Of a stretch of 64,000 nucleotides of DNA, positions 21,244-30,586 are shown piece by piece. Below the pieces are notes generated by a model, which made no database searches, had not been told where the DNA came from, and saw nothing but the letters and a program-made list of their open reading frames with translations. Where the stretch lies: assembly GCA_017302795.1 (NCBI GenBank), contig JAFLCB010000002.1, forward strand, positions 434,001 through 498,000. Direction: 5' to 3'. The DNA is from Deltaproteobacteria bacterium. Lineage in GTDB: Bacteria; Bdellovibrionota; Bdellovibrionia; Bdellovibrionales; JAMPXM01. The position numbers and the translations under genes are program-made. Numbering within the stretch: the stretch's first letter is position 1; each line of letters begins with the position of its first letter.

Positions 21244-22653
21244 CTAACTCACGTTAACATCTAAAGTTGAACAGAAGTGTTTTAACCGTTGAAGGCGCTC
21301 TTCTCGAATCTGTGGAGTAGTGAATTCCGAATACCAATCGCCATCTTTCCAGGTGATGCCGTATTTTTCTTGGTGCAACTCGACGTCCGATCCTGCCTGA
21401 ATTCCCATGCCAAATCCCGGTGTCATCCGATCAATGTACGGGGACATCTCCGTTAAGAAATCCAATGATTCGTTAAAGTGATTTTCTGTTTCTGTAGGAA
21501 AGCCGACTAAAAGAAATACGCCAACCTGAATCCCCGATTGGTGAGTATCCTTAAGGACCTGTCTTGCAGTTGGAAGATCAAATCCCTTGTTCATGTCCCT
21601 GACGATTTGTTCTGAGCCGCTTTCAAGGCCGTAGTCCAATCCGTGGCAGCCGGCAGCCCTCATTTTGTCGAGAAGTGGGCGAACCATTTGGCGACGAATC
21701 GAGGCTTTGCCACTCCACGAAACATCTAACTTGTGCTCGATTATGAGATCACAGAGCTTCTCGAGTTCTTTAATATTACCGTTAATGAGCGAATCGACGA
21801 TGTAGTAGTTGCGAACGCCGAGTTCCTCCCGATGCTTTTTAAATTCCTGAAAGATATTTTCGCCGGTTCTGAACCGGAAGCGACGCCAGAGCACGGTTTC
21901 AGAACAAAAAGCGCATTTATAAATGCAACCTCGGCTACCTAGGATGGGGAGTGTAAGCGGCTCATAGTGTTTAAGGTCGAAACCCGAGAATTCGGGAAAG
22001 GGTAAGTCACTGATCGTGCTGATCAGCGGACGCTCGCCAGTATCGATAACCTTTCCATACTTTTTTATGAGCAACCCTTTAATGGAATCGAAGGGTTGGA
22101 ATTCTTGGTACGCCGTAATTACTTCAAAAAATACTTCTTCTCCTTCGCCCGGGACGACCACATCCACATCTGGATAACCGATCAACTCTGGCCCTCCCTC
22201 ATAGCGAGTAGCGTGTGGTCCTCCCGCGACAATAAATTTATCAGGAGCGAGTTGCTTAATTCGACGAATCACGTCCAGGGTGCAAAACTTCGACGTTGTG
22301 AGTACCGTGAACCCGATCACCTCACACGGAGATGCTGCAAGTTCTCGTGCCCACTTTTCAATCCACGGCTCAATGATTGGCCGAATAATACTTTGATAAT
22401 CTTTCTCGCGAATCCAATTGAGGCAATTCGCTCCCAGCATGAGGGCCTTCTGTTTTTCGGGTAGCTCGGCGAAAAGCTGAACGCTGAAGTCGACTTGAAG
22501 ATTTCCGATTCCTTTAGATTTTAAATATCCGGACAAATAGGCGATTCCAAGAGGAGGTTGTTCGACGCTCCATTGAGGTAGATGAACCAAATGGACAGTA
22601 GGGGTAGTGGGCAGAGGATTCCGATTCGCTTGGCCAACTGAACTCATAGGCAT
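21244..22653 (-). CDS. B12-binding-domain radical SAM protein
   Basis: A 469-residue protein. The N-terminus is a cobalamin-binding-like Rossmann domain (HLVHLPQWSVEQPPLGIAYL and later DVVVPGEGEEVFFEVI). The radical SAM core begins with GSRGCIYKCAFC near residue 235, giving the CX3CX2C iron-sulfur site, and continues with GLDYGLESGSEQIVRDMNKG and VGVFLLVGFPTETENHFNES, typical of the Elp3/MiaB-like fold used by BchE-type enzymes. The B12 domain lacks a clear DxHxxG, so cofactor binding is uncertain. It diverges from a second radical SAM gene 115 bases away. The substrate is unknown. Confidence 0.85.
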   Translation of the reverse strand: MPMSSVGQANRNPLPTTPTVHLVHLPQWSVEQPPLGIAYLSGYLKSKGIGNLQVDFSVQLFAELPEKQKALMLGANCLNWIREKDYQSIIRPIIEPWIEKWARELAASPCEVIGFTVLTTSKFCTLDVIRRIKQLAPDKFIVAGGPHATRYEGGPELIGYPDVDVVVPGEGEEVFFEVITAYQEFQPFDSIKGLLIKKYGKVIDTGERPLISTISDLPFPEFSGFDLKHYEPLTLPILGSRGCIYKCAFCSETVLWRRFRFRTGENIFQEFKKHREELGVRNYYIVDSLINGNIKELEKLCDLIIEHKLDVSWSGKASIRRQMVRPLLDKMRAAGCHGLDYGLESGSEQIVRDMNKGFDLPTARQVLKDTHQSGIQVGVFLLVGFPTETENHFNESLDFLTEMSPYIDRMTPGFGMGIQAGSDVELHQEKYGITWKDGDWYSEFTTPQIREERLQRLKHFCSTLDVNVS

Positions 22654-22767
22654 TTATCGAATCGCCAATTCACAGAATACACAAATCAAATTTGAATGGG
22701 TTTATGGCCTAGGTGAGTGTAGGTAATTGAGAGTCGAGCACCGCAATGAGTCATAATTGCGGAAGAG

Positions 22768-24046
22768 TTGGACCCCGGTTACGCTACTAGAACATTGAAC
22801 GAAAAAAGTTTGCGCCAAAAAATTAAGGATGCGTGGGAAGAGGAGTTTCATTATTTAAAACTCAACTTGTCCTGGCTGTTTAATCGTACAATCACCACCG
22901 ACATACTTACTGTGTCTTTGACAAAAAAATGTAATTTGAATTGCACATATTGTTGGGACTTCGACCAACGCGAACGCATGGGTGAACTAGCGACCGATGA
23001 AATTAAAAAGATCCTACTAAGTGCCAAGCTATTGGGCGTTCGCTCATTTAATCCTTTCGGTGGGGAGCCTTTTTTAAGAAAAGATGCAGTTGAGATCATT
23101 CAATATGCGTTTGAACTTGGATTCAAGCGAGTCACGGTTACGACCAATGGTACGTTGCTAGCGGAGGAGAAAATAAAGGAACTCGTTCAGTCTGTTCCTC
23201 CAGGAGCAGAATTGTGCGTCCTTGTCTCGTTAGACGGCTCTCATCCAGCAGAGAATGACTTCATACGAAGTCCTGGATCGTTTTTAAAAACTATCCGTAC
23301 GATTGAGCACTTTGACCTATATCGTAAGCAGCTGGGCAAATTTGTATCGCTCGTTATGAATACGGTGGTGTCGCGAAATAACTTTCGATCAATGGTCGAC
23401 CAGGTAGCTTTGAATAAGCGTCTAGGGGGCGACTGTGTGCATTTCATTACTCCGATTGCAAATGGCGGTTTGGTCGGTGATGGGATGGCAGATCGACAGT
23501 TGTTTATTTTGCCCGAGGACTTCGATGAACTGGATCGCCAAATAGACAGAATTATTCACGTTGCGAAAACGACTGACGGTGTTTTGAATAATCCTTCAAG
23601 TCTTCAGAACTTCAAAGAATTTTATCGGAGGCAATATCGTCAACATGAACAGATTATCATTTCCGCACAAATTGCGAAAAAAAATGAGGTTCCTGTTCGG
23701 CTCCAAATGCCTTAACGGCGTCAAGGAGCTAAATATTGAAGCTGATGGTCGGGCCGTGCTTTGCCAAATGGGAACGCCGGGGTCAGATGCCCTAACGATC
23801 GCAAAAATCGGAGATTTTGATTTCGATGTTGGTAAATTTTTTGACTCTGCCGAAGTCCGCGAAAAGCGTTTAAACTGCCAGGGCTGTAAGATCAGTTGCC
23901 AACAACACATTTATTTTGAGCCTCGCGCAGATCATTTACCTAAAATTTTATTTCGACTTGTGACACTGCCCGTTCGAGTTCTTGTTTTTCACTTTCTGGT
24001 TAAATTGAACTTGGCCAAGGAGGCGCCGAATGTCCGGCGCTTTTGA
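22768..24046 (+). pseudogene. Radical SAM protein with SPASM-like C-terminus, frameshifted
   Basis: Two frames together make one enzyme of about 425 residues. The first frame (22768-23715) carries the radical SAM core with KKCNLNCTYC (CX3CX2C) and NPFGGEPFLRKD. The second frame (to 24046) supplies a Cys-rich C-terminus: KCLNGVKELNIEADGRAVLC and LNCQGCKISCQQH, the arrangement of a SPASM or twitch auxiliary cluster. The frames join at an A8 run at 23677-23684; removing one A restores a continuous protein. This can be an assembly error, a true mutation or slippage. The first start is TTG at 22768 and weakly supported. The next gene overlaps the end by 17 bases. Confidence 0.72.
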
Positions 24047-24788
24047 TTTACGCAAATTGCCATTTTTAGATGTGCTTTTGCTCGTTAAACTGCGGGATAA
24101 AGAAATTTCTGGCGAAGCAGTGAGCGGAAATATCCGTTCCATGGCGGAGTTAGTTTTGGAGGGGACCGCCGAGCTTTCGATAAAAGAGATGAGGTTGCAA
24201 ATTTTGGTTCTTGATTTGTGTGCCGATCGCTCGCCGATGGAACGCGAAGTATTGACGGAAAGTCTTCGCGGCATTCCAGGCGCGACATTGATGGAGCCAG
24301 GCTCGTTTGGCTCGAGGCGTGAAGAGGCAGCATTCATTTTTAGCAAGGTGGTTCAATTGCCTTTCTCCATTTTGGTGGAACTTCCAACTGTTGATGCGTG
24401 GTCAGCTAGGAATGTTCTAGAGCTTCTTCGTCCGATAGTGAACGGAGCCGACTTTTCTGTTGGACAGCGGACATTTCAAGTTCCAATCATCTCGTTGATA
24501 AAACTCAAAGCTTTAAACGGCTACTTTTGGTTACGGTTTGGCTACCCCGTTGGAGATTGGACGAGCGAATTTCTATCATGGAGAAAATGGGCTGTCTCTG
24601 CCGTTGAGTATCAGTCATTGAATGCTCAGGGAGTCGGTTTTCTGGCGGAATTGAAGAACCATTGTTTAGACAAGGGGTTTCGTACACGTCCGGTACAATT
24701 GGTCGGCCTATCTTCTGAATCTGAACTGGAATTTCTTCGCGGTGCTCAGATCCTAAGGGAAGTTCGCGGTATTCGTTCTACGATTTGA
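24030..24788 (+). CDS. Divergent family 2 glycosyltransferase-like protein
   Basis: A 252-residue protein of uncertain function. The second half resembles dolichyl-phosphate mannose synthase-type GT2 enzymes: NGADFSVGQR (compare ADVVIGSR), then LRFGYPVGDWTSEFLSWRKWAV (compare the D-x-x-SGFR region) and a helix with ELKNHCLDKGFRTRPVQLVG. The first half keeps the spacing but not the residues: LVLDLCADRSP stands where VDDGSTDRT is usual, and ELPTVDAW where DxD is usual, so metal and nucleotide binding may be lost. It overlaps the radical SAM gene by 17 bases, so both are likely one operon. Family assignment is inference. Confidence 0.5.
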   Translation: MSGAFDLRKLPFLDVLLLVKLRDKEISGEAVSGNIRSMAELVLEGTAELSIKEMRLQILVLDLCADRSPMEREVLTESLRGIPGATLMEPGSFGSRREEAAFIFSKVVQLPFSILVELPTVDAWSARNVLELLRPIVNGADFSVGQRTFQVPIISLIKLKALNGYFWLRFGYPVGDWTSEFLSWRKWAVSAVEYQSLNAQGVGFLAELKNHCLDKGFRTRPVQLVGLSSESELEFLRGAQILREVRGIRSTI

Positions 24789-24809
24789 GGGATTTCACGG
24801 CTTTGAATT

Positions 24810-25268
24810 CTAGTAGTAGACACCTAACCAAAGCGTTCGAGCGAATTCGCCGACTTTGTTTTCGTCTTTCAACTGAATGAACTCATATTGTACGATGACC
24901 CCATAGCGATGCCCATCGATTTGATGGATCACAAAAACATCTGCTAGTAGATCGCCGTCTACATATTTTTCCAACGGCGGATTCATTTTTTCGATCCAGT
25001 CGGATGCGGGAGAATGGCCGTCAGATCGAACCCGAATCTTTGCGACACGTTTTAACATCTCGCCTTGCTTTGTTTTTTCGAGGAGCACCAAGTCTGCCTT
25101 CCAGCTCTGTTCAAATTTTTCCGGCGGCGGAAGAAGCCAGTACCGTTGATTGAAACCTACCAGGGCAATCAGTGTCGCAAGCGCGACGGAAGAAAGAAGC
25201 AGGACGACGCCGACATGCGAAGACCCACGTTGAGCATGAATTGAGAACGGCGACCTGGGTCTATTCAA
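24810..25268 (-). CDS. Hypothetical membrane-anchored protein
   Basis: A 152-residue protein with one hydrophobic segment near residues 20-38 (VGVVLLLSSVALATLIALVGF) and a periplasmic domain with alternating beta-strand pattern (KADLVLLEKTKQG, KIRVRSDGHS, HRYGVIVQYEFIQL). The start is a TTG at 25268 with CAGGAG six bases upstream; a longer reading begins with another TTG at 25286. No family recognised. It converges with the glycosyltransferase-like gene. Confidence 0.55.
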   Translation of the reverse strand: MNRPRSPFSIHAQRGSSHVGVVLLLSSVALATLIALVGFNQRYWLLPPPEKFEQSWKADLVLLEKTKQGEMLKRVAKIRVRSDGHSPASDWIEKMNPPLEKYVDGDLLADVFVIHQIDGHRYGVIVQYEFIQLKDENKVGEFARTLWLGVYY

Positions 25269-25606
25269 AAGATTGCTCCTGTCCAAAATTGATTTTTCTA
25301 GTTTTCGGCACCTCGGTCTCGTTGTCGAGCCTTCAGCCTACGAGGGTCGAGGAGGGTGACAATCTGCGCGCGGTGACGTTTTCGGCCTGCCAATAAGTTG
25401 CTGTAATCACATGGTAATTACGAATTACCAAAGTTTCCTGGTCGCAAAACGAGACACTTTTGAAGTTGGGCTTACGAAGCCGGGTAGGCACATAAGTTAT
25501 TGAAAGAACTCAGTTTTCACTAGGTTTGAAAGGAATTCCCCAGTTGGTCCGTGGCTTGAAGAATGAGTCAGGTGGAAACGCGTGTGACAAACACGCTGGA
25601 GGACGC
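25269..25606 (+). other. Gap between divergent genes
   Basis: No gene seen. It must hold promoters for the lipoprotein gene to the right and the membrane protein to the left. A repeated AATTACxxAATTACC-like stretch (TGGTAATTACGAATTACCA, 25411-25429) is a near-perfect inverted repeat, TGGTAATT and AATTACCA with a 3-base centre, and could be an operator. Confidence 0.45.
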
Positions 25607-26806
25607 ATGAGTCAGCAATTGGAACGTCAAGCAAAAGCGGTTTTGGCTATTTTGATGATCAGCTACTTCGGTGCCTGTGCACCGGTGAAGTTCGACACTG
25701 TGCCAGCCGAAGGCGATAAAGTTGTGACTCCTCGTTGCGAGGGATCGACGTGTTATTACGATATCGTCGAAGAGAAAACTGTGGGCGAGGGCCTTGTCGA
25801 TATCCTTGTCGTCAACGACAACTCGGGATCGATGTCATTTGAACAAGCGAAGATGTCGAGCGCTTTCACAGGATTTCTTAACTCTCTTGAAGTGCAAGGG
25901 CTGAACTATCGAATCGCAATGACCACGACGGATGTTTCAGATACGCGCCAAAGAATCAACAACGTTACGAATATGGCCTATAATCCACCGGGTCCTTACA
26001 ATGGATACGGCGCACTTCAAGACGGAAAGCTGATCGACTTTGCTAGCGGACTAAAGTACCTCGACCGCAATACTCCAAACAAACAGACCTTGTTTGATGT
26101 GACGATCAAGCGAGACGAGACGCGAATTTGCGAGCAAAGTGGATTTCAGCAATGTCCCTCTGGTGACGAGCGCGGGATTGTCGCAGCTGGCTTAACGATT
26201 AAGAACCACGCTCCGCAGTTCATGCGACCAGCGGCGCACTTTGCAGTCATCGTGTTAGCAGACGAAGATGAGCGCGGGGTTTCGAAGTACAATCCATGTA
26301 ACTACACGGGTGCGGCGGACCGACAAAACTGTGAAGCGATCAAGGCGGCCTATCCGTTCCAGGCAGCCGACGAGCCACAAGCTTTCGTCGATAGCTTCCG
26401 AAGCTTGTTTCCAAACAAAACCATGTCGTTCCACACAATTATTGTGAAGCCGGGCGATTTGTCGTGCCGGTCTGCTCAGACTGGTCAAGTGGCAGCGCCG
26501 ATGCCAGTGCTTGGGCAAGAAGGGTATGCTTACAAGATGGTTCGCGATTTGGTTGGTGGCGTTGACGGAAATATTTGTGCGTCGAACTACACCAGTCAGC
26601 TTCAGGACATTGGCTATACGATTGGCGATAAGGTTACTTCGCTTCCATTCCGTTGCCGTCCTATCGGCGATGCGTACGAAGTTTATTTTAGTGGCGTGCG
26701 AGCGACTTCCGGGTTCTCTGCAAGCTTTGAAACGATGGCTTTAACGGTTACTGCGGATCTCGATGCGCTGGCGAAAGTGACTTTGAAATACACTTGCGCC
26801 AAGTAG
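25607..26806 (+). CDS. von Willebrand factor A-like lipoprotein
   Basis: A 399-residue putative lipoprotein. The ATG at 25607 follows CTGGAGGACGC, a good ribosome site; an earlier in-frame ATG lacks one. The lipobox FGAC gives the lipidated Cys near residue 24. A VWA-like domain starts at DILVVNDNSGSMS, which carries the MIDAS pattern D-x-S-x-S, and continues with ADEDERGVS where a MIDAS Asp is expected. Many Cys are spread over the second half (CNYTGAADRQNC, LSCRSAQ, ICASNY, FRCRP, YTCAK), suggesting disulfides. VWA lipoproteins usually mediate protein contact on the cell surface or in the periplasm. Confidence 0.75.
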   Translation: MSQQLERQAKAVLAILMISYFGACAPVKFDTVPAEGDKVVTPRCEGSTCYYDIVEEKTVGEGLVDILVVNDNSGSMSFEQAKMSSAFTGFLNSLEVQGLNYRIAMTTTDVSDTRQRINNVTNMAYNPPGPYNGYGALQDGKLIDFASGLKYLDRNTPNKQTLFDVTIKRDETRICEQSGFQQCPSGDERGIVAAGLTIKNHAPQFMRPAAHFAVIVLADEDERGVSKYNPCNYTGAADRQNCEAIKAAYPFQAADEPQAFVDSFRSLFPNKTMSFHTIIVKPGDLSCRSAQTGQVAAPMPVLGQEGYAYKMVRDLVGGVDGNICASNYTSQLQDIGYTIGDKVTSLPFRCRPIGDAYEVYFSGVRATSGFSASFETMALTVTADLDALAKVTLKYTCAK

Positions 26807-27386
26807 CCTTAGGCGGTCTACCGGATTGGGGTGCGGCGTTCATTAGGCAAAGAATGCCTGAACAATGCCCAGAATTTACGAATATGAATACTATTCGGGT
26901 CTAGTTTTTTCGTGAAAATCGAAAAGCAACGGGCTCGAAAATCGAAATTTTTCAGTTAATTCTATTTGAAGGCTATGCCGAGAGTTGCCTATAGGAAACA
27001 CTTTCGACCCGTCCCATGCACTAGACGACGGGCATTAGGTTGTCATTTCTTGATCGACTTTTACGACGGTCGTCTGGCGACTGGTTGGGCAAAAAGGCCG
27101 GTTGTCCTCTTTGATGTGTAATCCAGACTTCGTGCTTGGAAGAAATTAAGGATTTGGTTGTTTATGATCACTGCTTCCTTATGGCTACTGACAGTTTTAC
27201 CTCGTCCGAACTTTTTAACGACAAAAAACCCTTTCGGGCAAGCGGCAGATGCCGCCTGGGGCGCAGAATTTAGTTCGCAAAGAGTCCTGTGTTCTCATTG
27301 AGATACGGCGCGGTCGGCACAGAAATTTCCAATGTGGTTTCGAAAATCAACAGGTGATTATTCGAACAATAGTTTGGAAAAGAAAT
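26807..27386 (+). other. Gap without a supported gene
   Basis: About 580 bases. The short frames here lack ribosome sites and protein-like composition; one that runs into the tRNA-Pro region is a mirror of the tRNA. I see no terminator with a T run directly after the lipoprotein gene. Confidence 0.5.
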
Positions 27387-27463
27387 TGGTCGGGGAGACA
27401 GGATTTGAACCTGCGACCCTCTGCTCCCAAAGCAGATGCGCTACCAGACTGCGCTACTCCCCG
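27387..27463 (-). tRNA. tRNA-Pro (anticodon TGG)
   Basis: A 77-base cloverleaf on the minus strand. Acceptor CGGGGAG pairs with CTCCCCG, the anticodon arm is CTGCT-TTGGGAG-CAG with TGG, the T arm reads GCAGG-TTCAAAT-CCTGT, and CCA is encoded at 27387-27389 on the complement. Confidence 0.97.
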
Positions 27464-27939
27464 ATTTTGAAGTGATCGACAATAGACAACAAGAACACTC
27501 GTGTTGGCAATCCCGGAGATAGATTTGTCGAAAGGAAAGGCTGCTTCTTCACGGACATTTTCTGCGCTCGCGTCCTTTCGGTCCAGTCGAGGATCGCAAA
27601 GTTGTCGTCAGAAAAACACACCCGCAGGTGGTCTGGTCCAGTCGTGTCGCGCTGAATTAATGGGCTGTAACCCCATTAAAAAGAGATTGCCTTAAAATTT
27701 GAACGCTACCTACGATGACGAAGAGCTGAACGTGAACCGGTGTCCTGCGTTGCCATTTCGACTTGAAAGTCGTGACTTGGCTCTAAAAACGCGAGCCTGG
27801 TCCATGGGCTAGGTAGCCGCTGAAACGCAGCGGCTACGATGAGGTAAAGGTTAAATTTCAATTTTGAACAGAGATTGAAGAATTGAAGAAAAGTATGAGC
27901 AACAAGATCAACAACAAGCCTTCACAAAGGAGCAATCAA
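27464..27939 (+). other. Gap and leader of the outer-membrane barrel gene
   Basis: No gene supported. Two perfect inverted repeats lie here: TTAATGGG (27657-27664) with CCCATTAA (27672-27679), 7-base loop; and TAGCCGCTG (27814-27822) with CAGCGGCTA (27828-27836), 5-base loop, about 100 bases before the barrel gene start. Either could be an operator, or the second a hairpin in the mRNA leader. Confidence 0.5.
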
Positions 27940-29244
27940 ATGAAGCGTTTGGTTCTTCTCGCTGGTGCCCTAGTAGTGTCGACAGCTGCACAAGCTCAAG
28001 ACAGCGAATTTAAGCACAACGGCGAGTTTCGTGTCCGTTATTACAATGATATGACCCCATCGGGTGATAAAAATCTCCCGCTGAACAAGTCAGACGTCGA
28101 AGGACGTGCGACGATCGGTCTAACAATGCGCAAAGGTGAGAACGTTCAAGCTCACGTGAGCCTCATCCATGGAACAATCTTCGGTGCTGATAAAGCAGCG
28201 TCGACGGCTCCAGGCTCTGCAGGTTACACAACTGCGACAGCTAACAACCTTATGCTTGTTAACCAAGCGTACGGCTGGTGGAAAGCGGCTGATGGCCTGA
28301 CCTTTAAAGTCGGTCGTCAACACGTTGCAGTTGCTGACGGAGCTGTCTTCTCGACTGACTCTTGGCTGTTGATTCCGCACACGCATGAAGGTTTGACTGT
28401 CGGTTACGACACAGACTTCGCGTCGTTCGGTCTCATCTTGGTAAAAGATGCCGATCAGTTGACTGGTACTGGAAATCCGGAATCGGATCCAGAGCGCAAC
28501 AACACGATCTTGTCGGTTGACCTCAAGAATATGCCAGAAGCAGTGAAAACTGCGAACGTGCATATCGTCCAATCGAAAGGTTCGGAGACAACAGGTACAG
28601 CTCGCGGCATCCTCGACATCATGCACATCGGTGCAACTGTTGGCGGCGATGTTTCGAACATCATGTACAAAGTAACTGCTGCTATCCAGTCTGGCGCGCT
28701 CAGCAAAACAGCTGCAGCTGAAACCAAACTCGATACCAACATGTTCGATGTCATGGTTGGTTATTCAATGCCTGAAACTATGGGTCTGAAGGTCTCTGCG
28801 GCCTACCACATGGATTCTGGTGACGATAATGCTGGTGACGATAAGTCCCAAACTTATCAGCCTTTATACTACGACAGCCACAAGTACGCTGGTTTGATGG
28901 ACATCCTTGGTTGGGGTAACCTGACTTACTGGAACATCAACGCGTCTGTTGCACCTGCAGAGGACCTCGAAGTAGGTCTCGGTCTCTATGGCTTCACAAA
29001 GTCAAAAGAGAACGGAACAGCTAACCAGACTTCACGACCAGGCGGAACTACGGCTGGTGCGCCAGCTAACAAGGCTGACCTCGGTATGGAACTCGACGTT
29101 TACGCTACTAAAAAGTACGCTGGCGGCTTCCAAATCGACGCTCACCTTGGCGCATTCATGCCAGGTGCTGCATTCAAAGATGCGACGCCAAAGATCGAGG
29201 CGACTATCATGCAAGTTGGCCTGATGGGCACAATGACGTTCTAA
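27940..29244 (+). CDS. Outer-membrane beta-barrel protein (porin-like)
   Basis: A 434-residue barrel protein. The ATG at 27940 follows AAGGAG by eight bases and begins MKRLVLLAGALVVSTAAQAQ, a clear signal peptide; upstream in-frame ATGs would spoil it. The mature part is built of alternating beta-strands (FKHNGEFRVRYYND, FKVGRQHVAV, YKVTAAIQ) and ends with VGLMGTMTF, the terminal Phe typical of barrels inserted by BamA. The pattern GRQ early in the chain is seen in alginate-export/porin families. A terminator follows, so the gene is monocistronic. The cargo is unknown. Its even codon use suggests high expression. Confidence 0.82.
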   Translation: MKRLVLLAGALVVSTAAQAQDSEFKHNGEFRVRYYNDMTPSGDKNLPLNKSDVEGRATIGLTMRKGENVQAHVSLIHGTIFGADKAASTAPGSAGYTTATANNLMLVNQAYGWWKAADGLTFKVGRQHVAVADGAVFSTDSWLLIPHTHEGLTVGYDTDFASFGLILVKDADQLTGTGNPESDPERNNTILSVDLKNMPEAVKTANVHIVQSKGSETTGTARGILDIMHIGATVGGDVSNIMYKVTAAIQSGALSKTAAAETKLDTNMFDVMVGYSMPETMGLKVSAAYHMDSGDDNAGDDKSQTYQPLYYDSHKYAGLMDILGWGNLTYWNINASVAPAEDLEVGLGLYGFTKSKENGTANQTSRPGGTTAGAPANKADLGMELDVYATKKYAGGFQIDAHLGAFMPGAAFKDATPKIEATIMQVGLMGTMTF

Positions 29245-29289
29245 TCCTTCATTGGATTAGCAGCGTGGCCTTCTTAGAAGGTCGAAGGA

Positions 29290-29319
29290 ACGGACTGGGA
29301 GACCAGTCCGTTTTTTTTG
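29290..29319 (+). terminator. Intrinsic terminator of the barrel gene
   Basis: A perfect 9-base stem (ACGGACTGG with CCAGTCCGT) and 4-base loop GAGA are followed by eight T. Confidence 0.95.
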
Positions 29320-29387
29320 CGATCTTTCCGTTGGCTTGTCAGCCCTAGGTCTGGGTTTTGGTTAAGTCCCAGCCTGTTTAGGCCGAA

Positions 29388-29954
29388 ATGCCAGTGATGG
29401 CGAGTGGTCAACCTCAACCGCATTTTAGAATCCCCTTTCAGGCTGCGGCCTTTTTTGTCCTGATTCTCTGTATCACGGTTGCGATCGCAATATCAGCAGA
29501 AGCAAGGGGCATTGAGCGTCTGCGGTTAGAACCCAATACAATGGCCGAAATCTCGGTTCTTCTTAGTCATGGGGACGATCTGCATTCTGCGTTGACCAAA
29601 CAAGAGGACGAGCAAATTGAAGTGACGCTTCGAGATATTCAAGTCTCAATTGCGCGAACCATGTCGGCTTCGATTCGCGTTAAGATGCACGAGCGTGCGC
29701 ACCTTTTAAAGATTCTGGAATCCATGGCAGAAAATGTAGAGATCGCGCGAAATAGCGGCTTGACCGAGCGTCGCGAGCGAATATCGGAAGTATTTAACAT
29801 GATGGCGAATGTTGTTCGGATTTATAATGTCGATGCCCGTTTTAAAATCTTTTTCTGTTCGCGCGATAAAATGACGTGGATCCAAACCAAGGCTCGTGGT
29901 GCATATCCATTTCCTGAAGTGGGAGAGCGCGAATGTGCGCTGCGCGCGCCATGA
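29388..29954 (+). CDS. Hypothetical membrane-anchored helical protein
   Basis: A 188-residue protein with one N-terminal hydrophobic segment (about 18-36, AAAFFVLILCITVAIAIS) and a long helical periplasmic region of charged residues (EDEQIEVTLRDIQVSIART, MHERAHLLKILESMAENVEIA). Two Cys occur near the end (FFCSRDK, RECALRAP). No family recognised. It is followed after 30 bases by another small membrane-anchored protein, possibly an operon. The start is not firmly fixed; a second ATG is three codons on. Confidence 0.55.
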   Translation: MPVMASGQPQPHFRIPFQAAAFFVLILCITVAIAISAEARGIERLRLEPNTMAEISVLLSHGDDLHSALTKQEDEQIEVTLRDIQVSIARTMSASIRVKMHERAHLLKILESMAENVEIARNSGLTERRERISEVFNMMANVVRIYNVDARFKIFFCSRDKMTWIQTKARGAYPFPEVGERECALRAP

Positions 29955-29984
29955 GCTTTTTAAACTTGGAATCGGGGCAGCCGC

Positions 29985-30581
29985 ATGGATGAGCTTTTAC
30001 GTCGAGCGCCTAAGATGTTAGTCGCAATCGGCGCCATAGTGCTTGGGTACATTCTCATTATCGCCTTCAATCCGCCACGCACGATATGTGATGAGCAGCT
30101 AGATGTTTTTCGGCAAACACAGAAGGCGTTTTTATTCTCAAGCTCAAAGAAATTGAAGAAGACCGTTGCTGAAGAAATGTTTGAGCTGTGTAAATCCTCG
30201 AACGAGCCGGGCGGCTGCTTCGATCTATTTTTGAACTTAAGAAACATGGTGGATTCTCTCGAGCGCATGCCGAAAAATTGTCACGCCACTGTAGGCGCAG
30301 AGCCGGTGGTGAAACAGTGGATCTTGAAGTCATTGACGCTGATTGCTCAGATCGCGTGGGGTGAAAGCACGGCAGGTGTGTATATTTCGAGGAAACATAG
30401 TTGGTTGGACGCGGCGGATTTTCGCCTGTATTGCCGACTTCGTTTCCTGTCGACGAAGTACTACGGAGAGGACTCTTTCCAGGCCTTCAGAGAAAGCGTC
30501 ATGACCGACTTACCGGGAGCCGACAAAATGTCGCGCGAGCAGAGATGGTCACGGTCGATTTTTTCTAGCCCTTGTGAGTAG
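29985..30581 (+). CDS. Hypothetical membrane-anchored protein
   Basis: A 198-residue protein: N-terminal anchor at about residues 10-27 (KMLVAIGAIVLGYILIIAF), then a helical domain with several Cys (TICDEQ, ELCKSSNEPGGCFDLF, NCHATV, YCRL, SPCE). Six or seven Cys in a periplasmic domain suggest disulfide bonds. No family recognised. It is on the same strand as and close to the preceding gene, and converges with a small gene downstream. Confidence 0.6.
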   Translation: MDELLRRAPKMLVAIGAIVLGYILIIAFNPPRTICDEQLDVFRQTQKAFLFSSSKKLKKTVAEEMFELCKSSNEPGGCFDLFLNLRNMVDSLERMPKNCHATVGAEPVVKQWILKSLTLIAQIAWGESTAGVYISRKHSWLDAADFRLYCRLRFLSTKYYGEDSFQAFRESVMTDLPGADKMSREQRWSRSIFSSPCE

Positions 30582-30586
30582 CTGCC

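Noticed and set aside
27249-27470. Forward frame ending in a [24 protein letters not shown]-like sequence
   Set aside because: This is the well-known false protein made by translating the opposite strand of a tRNA, here tRNA-Pro.
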